A program made the translations under genes and the position numbers. From Scatosoma sp045632625 (lineage in GTDB: Bacteria > Bacillota > Clostridia > Christensenellales > Borkfalkiaceae): a stretch of 20,213 bases of DNA. Location of the stretch: positions 1-20,213 of the forward strand of contig JAZQWZ010000086.1 in NCBI GenBank assembly GCA_045632625.1, given 5' to 3'. Within the stretch, counting starts at the first letter, position 1; each line of letters opens with the position of its first letter. This document shows, piece after piece, positions 1 to 6,815 of the stretch. The notes under the pieces were generated by a model. It did not search any database and was not told the DNA's origin. It saw nothing but the letters and a program-made list of their open reading frames with translations.

Positions 1-321
1 GAGCTTGTACAAGAACAGCTGGTTGCCGGTATGACGGGCAAGCAAGCGGACGCGATTGCAAGGGATTATTTAACGGCACAGGGCTTGGGCGAATTGTTTA
101 CGCACTCGCTTGGACACGGCGTTGGCTTAAATATCCATGAAGCACCGTCGCTGAGCGTGAAAGGCGAAACGGTTTTGGAAAACGGTATGGTTTTCTCGGA
201 CGAGCCTGGGGTATATAAAGAAGGACAATACGGTATTCGTATCGAAGATACGGTGTATCTCAAAGACGGAAAAGTTAAGAGTTTTATGTCTAAAACGGAT
301 AAAAAACTCGTGATTTTATAA
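1..321 (+). CDS. M24 family metallopeptidase, Xaa-Pro aminopeptidase type (3' part)
   Basis: This is the C-terminal 106 residues of a peptidase that cleaves the N-terminal residue before proline (aminopeptidase P) or Xaa-Pro dipeptides; the start lies upstream of the window. Frame 1 is open from the first base. The pita-bread fold metal site is visible: the HSLGHGVG segment carries a histidine ligand, DEPGVY carries a glutamate ligand, and RIEDT near the end carries the second glutamate. HEAP is the usual conserved segment between them. The enzyme should be cytosolic and bind two divalent metals. It is followed after 39 bases by efp, the common pairing in Bacillota, where the two are usually co-transcribed. 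Aminopeptidase P and prolidase cannot be separated without the N-terminal half. Confidence 0.93.
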   Translation, partial: ELVQEQLVAGMTGKQADAIARDYLTAQGLGELFTHSLGHGVGLNIHEAPSLSVKGETVLENGMVFSDEPGVYKEGQYGIRIEDTVYLKDGKVKSFMSKTDKKLVIL

Positions 322-360
322 AAAAGAAAAATATATTTGTAGCACAAGGAGAAAAATTGT

Positions 361-924
361 ATGGCTCAAATTTTAGCAGGTGATATTCGTAAAGGCGTAA
401 CTTTTGAATACAAGAGTGGTGTTTACACCGTTACGGAATTCCAACACGTAAAACCCGGTAAGGGCGCAGCTTTCGTTAGAACGACGCTTAAAAACGTTGT
501 TACGGGACAAGTTTTGTCTAACGAAACGTTCAACCCTACCACCAAGCTTGAAACGGCGCAAGTGGAAACCAAGAAGATGACGTATTCCTATTTCGACGGC
601 GAATTTTATGTATTCGTAGACGAGGAATGGAACCAAGAAAACTTGACGTTCGACCAAGTGGAAGACGCGCTTAAATACATCAAGGAAAACGATATGGTTA
701 CCGTGAAATTCCTTTATGGCAAAGCGTTCTCCGTAGAACCTGAAAACTTCGTTGAACTGAAAGTTATCGAAGCGGAACCCGGCGTTAAGGGCAACACCGC
801 TACCAACGTTATGAAGAATGCGAAGGTAGAAACGGGTGCGACCATTCAAGTGCCTATGTTCGTGGAAGAAGGCGAAACCATTCGTATCGACACGAGAACG
901 GGCGAATACATGAGCCGCGTATAA
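361..924 (+). CDS. efp: Translation elongation factor P
   Basis: EF-P binds between the P and E sites of the ribosome and relieves stalling at consecutive prolines. The 187-residue length is normal for the family, with a KOW-like N-terminal domain and two OB-fold domains. The loop KPGKGAA at residues 31-37 places the modifiable tip lysine at K34. In Bacillus the equivalent lysine carries 5-aminopentanol and in enterobacteria beta-lysine; no modification enzyme is visible in this window. The C-terminal GETIRIDTRTGEYMSR segment is the family signature. The start is set by AAGGAG at 346-351, nine bases before the ATG. An intrinsic terminator follows the stop codon. Confidence 0.98.
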   Translation: MAQILAGDIRKGVTFEYKSGVYTVTEFQHVKPGKGAAFVRTTLKNVVTGQVLSNETFNPTTKLETAQVETKKMTYSYFDGEFYVFVDEEWNQENLTFDQVEDALKYIKENDMVTVKFLYGKAFSVEPENFVELKVIEAEPGVKGNTATNVMKNAKVETGATIQVPMFVEEGETIRIDTRTGEYMSRV

Positions 925-960
925 GCTGTTTTTGATTAGATAAATAACAACGATAAAAAT

Positions 961-990
961 GCAGGATATGTCTATCCTGCGTTTTGTCGT
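961..990 (+). terminator. Intrinsic terminator after efp
   Basis: GCAGGATA (961-968) and TATCCTGC (973-980) form a perfect 8-bp stem around a TGTC loop, followed by GTTTTGT. It begins 36 bases after the efp stop and ends before the dtd Shine-Dalgarno, so it probably ends or attenuates the peptidase-efp transcript. The U tract is short, so some read-through into dtd is likely. Confidence 0.7.
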
Positions 991-1012
991 GTTTGGAAAG
1001 GAGCAAGAAAAA

Positions 1013-1450
1013 ATGAAAGCTGTGGTACAACGCGTGAAACATACTACGCTGTGTGTGGACGGGGAATTGATATCGCAAATACCGTTTGGCTTGACGGTAT
1101 TTTTAGGTGTAACTGCGACGGACACGCAAGCAAATGCAGATTATTTGATGAAGAAAATTGCCAATCTGCGTATCTTTGAAGATGAGAACGGTAAGATGAA
1201 TTTATCGGTAAAAGACGTAGGCGGCGAAGTACTGCTCGTTTCACAGTTTACTTTATACGGCGATGCGTCGCACGGCAATAGACCCAGCTTTACGGCGGCG
1301 GCTCGTCCTGAAATAGCAAAACCGCTGTACGAATATGCGGTGGCCGCGTTGGAAAGCAACGGCGTTACGGTGCGCCAAGGCGTCTTCGGCGCAGATATGC
1401 AAATTTCTCAGCATAACGACGGGCCTGTTACTATTTTGCTGGAAAATTGA
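1013..1450 (+). CDS. dtd: D-aminoacyl-tRNA deacylase
   Basis: DTD hydrolyses D-amino acids, and glycine mischarged on tRNA-Ala, from tRNA, and so protects translation in the cytosol. The 145 residues match the usual bacterial length. Both family signatures are present: SQFTLYGD at 77-84 followed by GNRPSF, and NDGPVT at 135-140, which contains the Gly-Pro pair that excludes L-amino acids in the dimer. The ATG at 1013 is preferred because AAAGGAG lies at 997-1003 with nine bases of spacing. An upstream in-frame ATG at 959 would put the efp terminator inside the protein and has no ribosome binding site. The gene is bracketed by terminators on both sides, so it may be a single-gene unit or depend on read-through from efp. 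Confidence 0.97.
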   Translation: MKAVVQRVKHTTLCVDGELISQIPFGLTVFLGVTATDTQANADYLMKKIANLRIFEDENGKMNLSVKDVGGEVLLVSQFTLYGDASHGNRPSFTAAARPEIAKPLYEYAVAALESNGVTVRQGVFGADMQISQHNDGPVTILLEN

Positions 1451-1492
1451 TCAAGGACGTACGCTTTAAGCGGTGAAATTCTTAAAAATCAA

Positions 1493-1522
1493 GGACTCTA
1501 CTCACGGTAGAGTTCTTTTTTT
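1493..1522 (+). terminator. Intrinsic terminator after dtd
   Basis: GGACTCTA (1493-1500) pairs with TAGAGTTC (1508-1515) in an 8-bp stem with one G-U pair and a 7-base loop, followed directly by seven T residues (1516-1522). This is a textbook rho-independent terminator, 43 bases after the dtd stop. Confidence 0.9.
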
Positions 1523-1542
1523 GTGTGAATTTATAAAGCGAG

Positions 1543-1716
1543 AGCACCAAATGATAGGATTTTTATGTAAAAAATGATAAAAAAAGCCGAAAAACACATT
1601 ACAAGCATATACTATGCGTTGTATGTGTACTATGTAATGCGGTGCTGTATGCAAATCGTACGGTAGAATGCTATCTACCCTGAGTAGAGTGATGGATATA
1701 CGTTTAGTGGAACGTA
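1543..1716. other. Inverted-repeat-rich non-coding region, possible structured RNA
   Basis: The stretch 1523-1883 has no convincing protein gene, and within it several inverted repeats cluster. An imperfect 15-bp hairpin spans 1594-1628: ACACAT, bulged T, ACAAGCATA, loop TAC, TATGC, bulged G, TTGT, ATGTGT. GGTAGA (1662-1667) pairs with TCTACC (1674-1679), and TACGTT (1699-1704) pairs with AACGTA (1711-1716). A longer-range pairing, AGCACC (1543-1548) with GGTGCT (1641-1646), could enclose the first hairpin, and CATTAC (1597-1602) with GTAATG (1634-1639) is an alternative pairing. I looked for SRP RNA, tmRNA, RNase P, T-box, TPP and SAM signatures and did not find them. It could be a small RNA or part of the leader of the downstream glycosyltransferase. 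Confidence 0.35.
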
Positions 1717-1786
1717 AGGGAAGCGCAGTAGACGTAAAAAGGCAGTGAGTAGGTTGATTTTTTGGAAAAAAGGGCATACAATTTGT

Positions 1787-1814
1787 TTGCAAGTAAACGG
1801 CGCTTGTGTAAAAT
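1787..1814 (+). promoter_or_regulatory. Possible sigma-A promoter for the glycosyltransferase unit
   Basis: TTGCAA (1787-1792, four of six matches to TTGACA) and TAAAAT (1809-1814, five of six matches to TATAAT) are separated by 16 bases and lie about 70 bases upstream of the chosen start. The location after a strong terminator fits a new transcription unit, but this is a visual match only. Confidence 0.3.
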
Positions 1815-1883
1815 GCCGTGCTGTGTGAATATCGCAAAGAAAAAACAAAGCAATGCTTGAAAATAAGTAGGAGTGTATATATT

Positions 1884-2912
1884 ATGTGTATGAACAAACA
1901 ACAAATTGTGCCGGTGTTTTATGCAACGGACGAACATTATTTACCGTACCTTGGGGTTGCCTTATCGTCATTGATTGCGCATTGCGATAAGAATAGAAAA
2001 TATGCGGTTCACGTGCTGACAAACGGAAAGCTTGGCGAAAAAGCGAACGATATCGAAAGTATGCAAACACAAAACCTTTCCGTGCAGTTTCATAACGTTT
2101 CCAAGCAAATACGCCGCATCATAGGGGATTTGCATTGTCGGGATTATTATACACCCGCCATATTTTATCGGTTGTTTATTCCCGATTTATTTCCGCAATA
2201 CGACAAGGCGATATATTTGGATTGCGACACTGTGTTGCAGGCGGATATTGCCGAATTTTTCGACGCGGACTTAGGCGACAATCTTTTGGGGGCGGTTGCC
2301 GACGCGGCGGTTGCTACGACAAGAGAGTTTCGCGCGTATACTCGTAAAGCGTTGGGGATAGAACCCGATTGTTATTTTAATTCGGGGGTGTTATCGCTCA
2401 ATTTGAAAGCCTTGCGCGCTATGCATTTTTACCGCGCCTTTTGCGATATGCTGCATGCGTATCGGTTTATCGTTGCACCCGATCAAGATTGCTTGAACGT
2501 AATTTGTAAAGGGAAAGTGCATTATTTTTCCAAAGAATGGAATTATATGCCGATTTTGGGAAAATGTGAAACGGCGCTTAAACTCGTGCATTACAATTTG
2601 TCTTTAAAACCGTGGCATTATGATCATATCGCGCACGGGGAATTGTTTTGGGAATATGCAAAAACAACGCCTTTCTATGGGGAGATTTTATTAGATAGGC
2701 GTGCCTTTACGGCGGAACAAGCAAGGCGTGACGAAGAATGCGGTTTAAAGCTGATTGCCTTGGCAAATGCGGAAGCAAACAGCGTAAACAACTATTTAAA
2801 AACCGTATCTAAAAAGCAACAAGAAAAGAGTAAAAATTGGATAAACAATGGGGGCAGGTATGCGTTCAACACAAATTGCAAACGAGCGGTTACAGCTTAT
2901 TCAAAAGATTGA
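1884..2912 (+). CDS. Glycosyltransferase family 8 protein
   Basis: This is a GT-A fold, retaining-type sugar transferase that should use a nucleotide sugar such as UDP-glucose or UDP-galactose; the acceptor is unknown. The N-terminus VPVFYATDEHYLPYLGVALSS is typical of GT8. The metal-binding DxD is DCD at 113-115 within IYLDCDTVL. YFNSGVLSLNL at 164-174, PDQDCLN at 199-205 and HYNLSLKPW at 236-244 match the remaining conserved blocks. The protein is 342 residues, with no signal peptide or membrane segment. AGGAG at 1869-1873 lies ten bases before the ATG at 1884; the next ATG at 1890 is a less likely start. The last 18 codons overlap the acyltransferase gene, and the basic, polar tail there looks poorly constrained. 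It probably builds an envelope glycolipid or polysaccharide with its neighbour. Confidence 0.9.
   Translation: MCMNKQQIVPVFYATDEHYLPYLGVALSSLIAHCDKNRKYAVHVLTNGKLGEKANDIESMQTQNLSVQFHNVSKQIRRIIGDLHCRDYYTPAIFYRLFIPDLFPQYDKAIYLDCDTVLQADIAEFFDADLGDNLLGAVADAAVATTREFRAYTRKALGIEPDCYFNSGVLSLNLKALRAMHFYRAFCDMLHAYRFIVAPDQDCLNVICKGKVHYFSKEWNYMPILGKCETALKLVHYNLSLKPWHYDHIAHGELFWEYAKTTPFYGEILLDRRAFTAEQARRDEECGLKLIALANAEANSVNNYLKTVSKKQQEKSKNWINNGGRYAFNTNCKRAVTAYSKD
2851..2862 (+). promoter_or_regulatory. Ribosome binding site deciding the acyltransferase start
   Basis: GGGGCAGGT lies immediately before the ATG at 2860, with the G run about five bases upstream. The same 12-base context, GGGGCAGGTATG, precedes the secure rarA start at 16334, which supports 2860 over the ATG at 2848, which has no such site. 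Confidence 0.55.
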
Positions 2913-3702
2913 AAGTTTGGAAAAACAAGGAAAATTTCATACGCCTGCGGAAAACGATCCTCCGCACGAAGAATTGTTGCCCGAAGAGATAGATTATCTG
3001 CTTGAAAAACGAAGCAGCCGTATAAAAATGAAGCTTGCGAACTTTGTAGGGGATAATTATTTCAAGCGGTTGATACGAAAGGGGGAATTGATGATTGACG
3101 GAGTGGAAGGCACGGAACACTTGTCGGCGCTTGAAAACGGCGCGATGCTTACCTGCAATCATTTTTCCATCGCCGACCATTATATGGTTTATCACGCGGT
3201 AAAAAAATATTTGCCGAAAAAATATTTGCATAAGATTATTCGAGAAGGCAATTATAAGGGTTTTAAAGGCTTGTACGGTTTTTTGTTTCGGCATTGTAAC
3301 ACGCTGCCGCTCTCTTCTAATCGGCGTACGATGATGAAGTTTTTTTCGGCAACGCAAGCCTTGCTAAAAAGCGGGGAAACGGTACTTATTTATCCCGAAC
3401 AAGAGATGTGGCGTAATTATAAAAAACCGCGTCCATTTTTGGTGGGAGCTTTTAAAATTGCTTGCAAAGCAGACGTGCCGGTAGTACCGATATTTATTAC
3501 CATGCAAGATAGTAAGCGGTTGGATAAAGACGGCTGTCTCTTACAACGGTATACCGTGCATATTATGCCTGCGGTCTATCCCGATAAAACGCTTGGGGAT
3601 AAGGAGCGCGTAGAAACCATGCAAAAGCAGGTGGAAACGCTGTATAAGGAAAAGTATGAACAGGTGTATGGCGTTCCTTTGCAATATACCTGCAACGTAT
3701 AA
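2860..3702 (+). CDS. PlsC-like acyltransferase (1-acylglycerol-3-phosphate acyltransferase superfamily)
   Basis: Members of this superfamily transfer an acyl chain from acyl-ACP, acyl-CoA or acyl-phosphate to a glycerophosphate or sugar-lipid hydroxyl at the membrane surface. The catalytic HX4D motif is NHFSIAD, with H101 and D106. YPEQEMW at 178-184 is the acceptor-binding block in place of the usual FPEGTRS, followed by KPRPFLVGAFKIA and VPVVPIFI, the last conserved block. The first 60 residues form a charged, probably helical extension (EKQGKFHTPAENDPPHEELL region) before the core domain, and I see no clear transmembrane helix. The protein is 280 residues. The start overlaps the glycosyltransferase by 53 bases, suggesting coupled translation and a shared pathway such as acylated glycolipid synthesis. 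PEQE instead of PEGTR suggests the acceptor may not be plain lysophosphatidate. Confidence 0.85.
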   Translation: MRSTQIANERLQLIQKIESLEKQGKFHTPAENDPPHEELLPEEIDYLLEKRSSRIKMKLANFVGDNYFKRLIRKGELMIDGVEGTEHLSALENGAMLTCNHFSIADHYMVYHAVKKYLPKKYLHKIIREGNYKGFKGLYGFLFRHCNTLPLSSNRRTMMKFFSATQALLKSGETVLIYPEQEMWRNYKKPRPFLVGAFKIACKADVPVVPIFITMQDSKRLDKDGCLLQRYTVHIMPAVYPDKTLGDKERVETMQKQVETLYKEKYEQVYGVPLQYTCNV

Positions 3703-3737
3703 TAATTTTTATGTTGATTGCATACCTGCTATGCGCG

Positions 3738-3814
3738 TTTTGTGAAGTTTAGCACAAAATTTCTATAAAATTTCAAGAAAAACACGTCTGAGAATATCGG
3801 TCGTGTTTTTCTTG
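3738..3814 (+). terminator. Tandem hairpins ending the glycosyltransferase-acyltransferase unit
   Basis: Two inverted repeats follow the acyltransferase stop. TTTTGTG (3738-3744) pairs with CACAAAA (3753-3759). CAAGAAAAACACG (3774-3786) pairs perfectly over 13 bp with CGTGTTTTTCTTG (3802-3814) around a 15-base loop. The second has a T run inside its 3' arm and an A run in the mirrored position, so it could end transcription in either direction; all the genes here point the same way. Confidence 0.65.
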
Positions 3815-3839
3815 CTTTCACGCACTTTTTTGCGCTCTT

Positions 3840-3872
3840 TTTTATATTTATAAAAAAATATAAAATTTTTTT
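3840..3872. repeat. A/T-only inverted repeat followed by a T run
   Basis: A 10-bp stem (3840-3849 with 3856-3865) made only of A and T encloses a 6-base loop and is followed by seven T residues. It may be a weak third terminator, or AT-rich DNA stimulating the promoter just downstream. The rest of the gap 3703-3933 shows nothing else that I can name. Confidence 0.4.
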
Positions 3873-3900
3873 CACAAAAAAAAGGAAATCGGCATACTTT
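3871..3900 (+). promoter_or_regulatory. Possible promoter of the dgt-dnaG-rpoD run
   Basis: TTCACA (3871-3876, five of six matches to TTGACA) is followed 18 bases later by TACTTT (3895-3900), a poor -10 with three matches. It lies between the terminators and the dgt start, downstream of very AT-rich DNA. A TAATAT at 3908-3913 is an alternative -10 without a good -35. Confidence 0.3.
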
Positions 3901-3933
3901 TGTCGAATAATATTAATGAGGAGAAAAATTGCG

Positions 3934-4965
3934 ATGATACAAAAAGAAGAATTTTCCTGCGTGCGCGAGCGTGTATGCGCACAAGAGCAACAAACGTTAT
4001 CGCCCTTTGCGCAAAAGTCCGCGGAAACAAAAGGCAGGCAACGCCCAGAGGAACCGTGCTATTTCCGCACGGAATTTCAGCGTGATAGGGACCGTATCGT
4101 GTACAGCAATGCGTTTAAGCGTTTAAAAAATAAAACGCAGGTATTTTGCGCTCCCGAAGGCGACCATTACATCACGCGTTTGACACATACCTTTGACGTG
4201 GCGCAAATTGCACGCTCGATTGCCCGTACTTTGCGGCTTAACGAGGATTTGGCGGAAGCCATTGCGCTTGGGCACGATTTGGGGCATACGCCGTTTGGAC
4301 ACGTGGGCGAAATGGTGCTGGATAAGCTGACCTCGAACGGCTTTGAGCATAACGAACAATCGCTCCGCGTTGTCGATTATTTAGAAAAAGACGGGCGCGG
4401 CTTGAACTTAACGGAAGAAGTGCGCGACGGTATTTTGCAGCATAAAAGCTCGGGAAACCCCATGACGTTGGAAGGACAAGCGGTATCCTTAGCTGATAGA
4501 ATTGCGTATATCAATCACGACATTGAAGACGCTATCCGCGCAGGGATTATAAAAGCGGACGCTTTGCCGAAATCAGCGGTGGAAGTGCTTGGCAATAAAA
4601 CGAAAACGCGTATTCATACGATGATCACGGATATTTACGAGCATTCTTATGGGCAAAATTTCGTGCAGATGTCCGCGCCTGTGATGGGGGCCATGAACGA
4701 GCTTCGCAATTTTATGTTCCAAAACGTGTATCATTTGACGAATAAGAGTATGCAAGACCGTGCAGAGCGTATGCTGACGCAGTTGTTTGTGTATTTTACC
4801 AACCACATTGACGAGTTGCCCAAACGCTACTTGCGCAGATTAGAAACGGATGGTAAGGAATGCGTGGTTTGCGATTATATTTCCGGTATGACGGACAAAT
4901 ACGCAATCAGTTTGTTTGAAAACTTGTTTATTCCGTCAACCTTTGCATTAGGGGGTGTGCTTTGA
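3934..4965 (+). CDS. dgt: Deoxyguanosinetriphosphate triphosphohydrolase-like HD protein
   Basis: Family members hydrolyse dGTP or other dNTPs to the nucleoside and tripolyphosphate, lowering nucleotide pools. The 343-residue protein matches the shorter class of dGTPase-like proteins. The HD metal site is complete: H85 in RLTHTFDV, H114-D115 in LGHDLGH, and D188 in SLADRIAYINHD. RTEFQRDRDRIVYSNAFKRLKNKTQV at 45-70 is the conserved N-terminal block. The ATG at 3934 has AGGAG at 3919-3923; an in-frame ATG at 3916 has no site upstream of it. The stop overlaps the dnaG start by four bases (TTGA). Placement directly before primase is common in Clostridia and suggests a link between dNTP supply and replication. 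Substrate preference cannot be read from sequence. Confidence 0.93.
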   Translation: MIQKEEFSCVRERVCAQEQQTLSPFAQKSAETKGRQRPEEPCYFRTEFQRDRDRIVYSNAFKRLKNKTQVFCAPEGDHYITRLTHTFDVAQIARSIARTLRLNEDLAEAIALGHDLGHTPFGHVGEMVLDKLTSNGFEHNEQSLRVVDYLEKDGRGLNLTEEVRDGILQHKSSGNPMTLEGQAVSLADRIAYINHDIEDAIRAGIIKADALPKSAVEVLGNKTKTRIHTMITDIYEHSYGQNFVQMSAPVMGAMNELRNFMFQNVYHLTNKSMQDRAERMLTQLFVYFTNHIDELPKRYLRRLETDGKECVVCDYISGMTDKYAISLFENLFIPSTFALGGVL

Positions 4966-6773
4966 GTGTAGGCAGGGGGTTCGATTCCAGATTTATGGAC
5001 GAACTGAAACAAAAAAACGATATTGTCGAAGTAATCGGCAGTTATGCGGCACTGGACAGGAAGGGGAATACGCACTGGGCGTGCTGTCCGTTTCATCACG
5101 AACGCACGCCGTCGTTTGCCGTCAATCAAGCGGAACAATTTTACCATTGTTTTGGTTGCGGTGTATCGGGCGACGTTGTGAAATTTGTGCAGGAGATGGA
5201 AAGTACTGATTTTATGGGTGCCGTTCGTATCTTGGCGGAACGTGTAAAAATGCCCGTGCCGGAAAGCAATTTCGATTCGGAAAAGTCACTTGCGATGAAG
5301 AAAAAACGCGATGCGCTTGCCTCGATTATGCTGGATTCGGCGAAATTCTATCTTGGCAATTTGTACAGCGGGGACGAGCGTGCCGAGGCGCATTTGCAAT
5401 ACATCCAACATCGCAAGCTTTCGCCGTCAACCGTAAAGAAATTTGGGTTGGGTGCGTCGCTGGATTTTTTCTCTTTGCCTGAGTATTTGGCGGGCAAGGG
5501 GTACACGCGGCAGGATTTGCTGGACAGCGGTGTGCTGACGGAAAGCCGGAACGGTAAGCTGGTCGATTCGCAGGCAGGGAGATTGATTTTTCCCATTATC
5601 AATGCGCTGGACGAAGTGGTAGCGTTTGGCGGGCGGCTTTTGGAAAAAGCGGATTTTGCAAAATATAAAAACACCAAGGAAACGGTGCTGTTTAATAAGA
5701 GTAAAACGCTGTATAACATCAATCTTTTGAAGAAGCTCAAACGCAAGCAAGCCGTGCCGTATGTAATTTTCGTGGAAGGGTATATGGATACCATTTCTCT
5801 GTATCAAGCGGGATTTGAAAACGTAGTGGCGTCCATGGGTACGGCATTGACCAAGGACCAAGCGCGGCTGGTAAAACGGTATTCCGATAACGTAATGATT
5901 AGCTACGACGGCGATTTTGCAGGACAAAAGAATACCTTGCGCGGTTTGGAAATTTTAAAAGACGAAGGCTTGAAGGTGCGCGTGGTGCCGCTTCCCGAAG
6001 GCGCGGACCCTGACGACGTAGTAAAGCAGGGCAAGGACGTGTACCAGAAGTGTTTGGACGACGCGATGCCGCTTATCGATTACAAAATTTTGTATGCGGA
6101 GCGCAAGTACGATTTATCGCAAACGACGGACAAGCGCGCGTTTATCGGCGAAGCGCTTGCGGTGGTTGCCGAAGCGGAAAGTGAAAGCGTGAAGGAAGAA
6201 CTGCTTAGGAAACTGCGTGATAAAACGGGTGTGTCGTATACGGCGTTAGAACGCGATTTGCAAAGCGTGCAAAAGGGCGTACCGCCTGAAAAATTAGCGC
6301 CTGCCGTGCAAGAACAAACGCGGATAGCGGAAACGGCATCGGGGGCGGATAAGCTTGTCAAAGCCATGCGTTTTATCTTGGCAGCTAAGTTGTTTTCTAT
6401 GCCGTATGCCAAGGGGTTGGATTTGCAAACGTTACGCTTTGCGGACGCTACGCACCAAATTATCGGGCAGTACGTGATGGCAAGAGAAAAGGCGGGCGAG
6501 CGTATTCGTCCAAGCGAGCTTTTCGAGCTGTTGGAAGAAGACAGCGTGGAGCTGAATGAAATTTTTAATTTCAATTACGAAGATAAACTAAGCGGTGAAG
6601 TGGGACAGCGGTTTTTTGAAGATAGCGTGAAAACGTTACAGCTGGAACAAATCGACAGGCAAATTGCCGAATACACGGCAGGCTTGAAAGAGCAGTCGGA
6701 TACGGCAAAACGAAAAGAGATTATGCTGAGAATAGCACAACTGACAAAAGAAAGAAATCAATTAAAAAAATAA
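4962..6773 (+). CDS. dnaG: DNA primase
   Basis: DnaG makes the RNA primers for DNA replication and works with the replicative helicase. The 603 residues have the usual order. A CHC2 zinc ribbon has C42, H45, C63 and C66 (CPFH and HCFGCG). The central catalytic core follows, with its TOPRIM fold marked by E272 in VEGYMD and by D316 and D318 in SYDGDFAGQKN. A divergent helical C-terminus from about 440 should bind the helicase. I chose the TTG at 4962 because it overlaps the dgt stop and has a G-rich site at 4951-4956; it also gives the N-terminal length seen in relatives. An ATG at 4995 would start right at the conserved DELKQKNDIVEVIGSY segment and has poor spacing. Confidence 0.96.
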   Translation: MSVGRGFDSRFMDELKQKNDIVEVIGSYAALDRKGNTHWACCPFHHERTPSFAVNQAEQFYHCFGCGVSGDVVKFVQEMESTDFMGAVRILAERVKMPVPESNFDSEKSLAMKKKRDALASIMLDSAKFYLGNLYSGDERAEAHLQYIQHRKLSPSTVKKFGLGASLDFFSLPEYLAGKGYTRQDLLDSGVLTESRNGKLVDSQAGRLIFPIINALDEVVAFGGRLLEKADFAKYKNTKETVLFNKSKTLYNINLLKKLKRKQAVPYVIFVEGYMDTISLYQAGFENVVASMGTALTKDQARLVKRYSDNVMISYDGDFAGQKNTLRGLEILKDEGLKVRVVPLPEGADPDDVVKQGKDVYQKCLDDAMPLIDYKILYAERKYDLSQTTDKRAFIGEALAVVAEAESESVKEELLRKLRDKTGVSYTALERDLQSVQKGVPPEKLAPAVQEQTRIAETASGADKLVKAMRFILAAKLFSMPYAKGLDLQTLRFADATHQIIGQYVMAREKAGERIRPSELFELLEEDSVELNEIFNFNYEDKLSGEVGQRFFEDSVKTLQLEQIDRQIAEYTAGLKEQSDTAKRKEIMLRIAQLTKERNQLKK

Positions 6774-6774
6774 A

Positions 6775-6794
6775 AAAAGGCGGACGCCGCTTTT
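6775..6794 (+). promoter_or_regulatory. Small hairpin between dnaG and rpoD
   Basis: GCGG-ACG-CCGC (6780-6790) forms a short stem, extended by AAAA/TTTT across one bulged G. It fills the 42-base gap before rpoD. The T run is part of the stem, so it is at best a weak attenuator or processing site. Confidence 0.25.
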
Positions 6795-6815
6795 GAATAA
6801 ACGGAGGATAAAAGG

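Noticed and set aside
373..1125. 250-residue open frame on the minus strand across efp
   Set aside because: It is the antisense shadow of efp and dtd, with no family features or ribosome binding site; efp is secure on the other strand.
1690..1735. Resemblance to the SRP RNA GGAAG/AGCAG tip and to the TPP-riboswitch CTGAGA segment
   Set aside because: Only a few bases match (GGGAAGCGCAG and CCTGAG), and the pairing partners and remaining conserved parts are missing.
1502..1937. Two minus-strand open frames (131 and 77 residues) across the 1523-1883 gap
   Set aside because: They are low-complexity, hydrophobic and aromatic-rich translations without a start signal or recognisable domain, and they run into the terminator and the glycosyltransferase gene. 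I prefer a non-coding reading.
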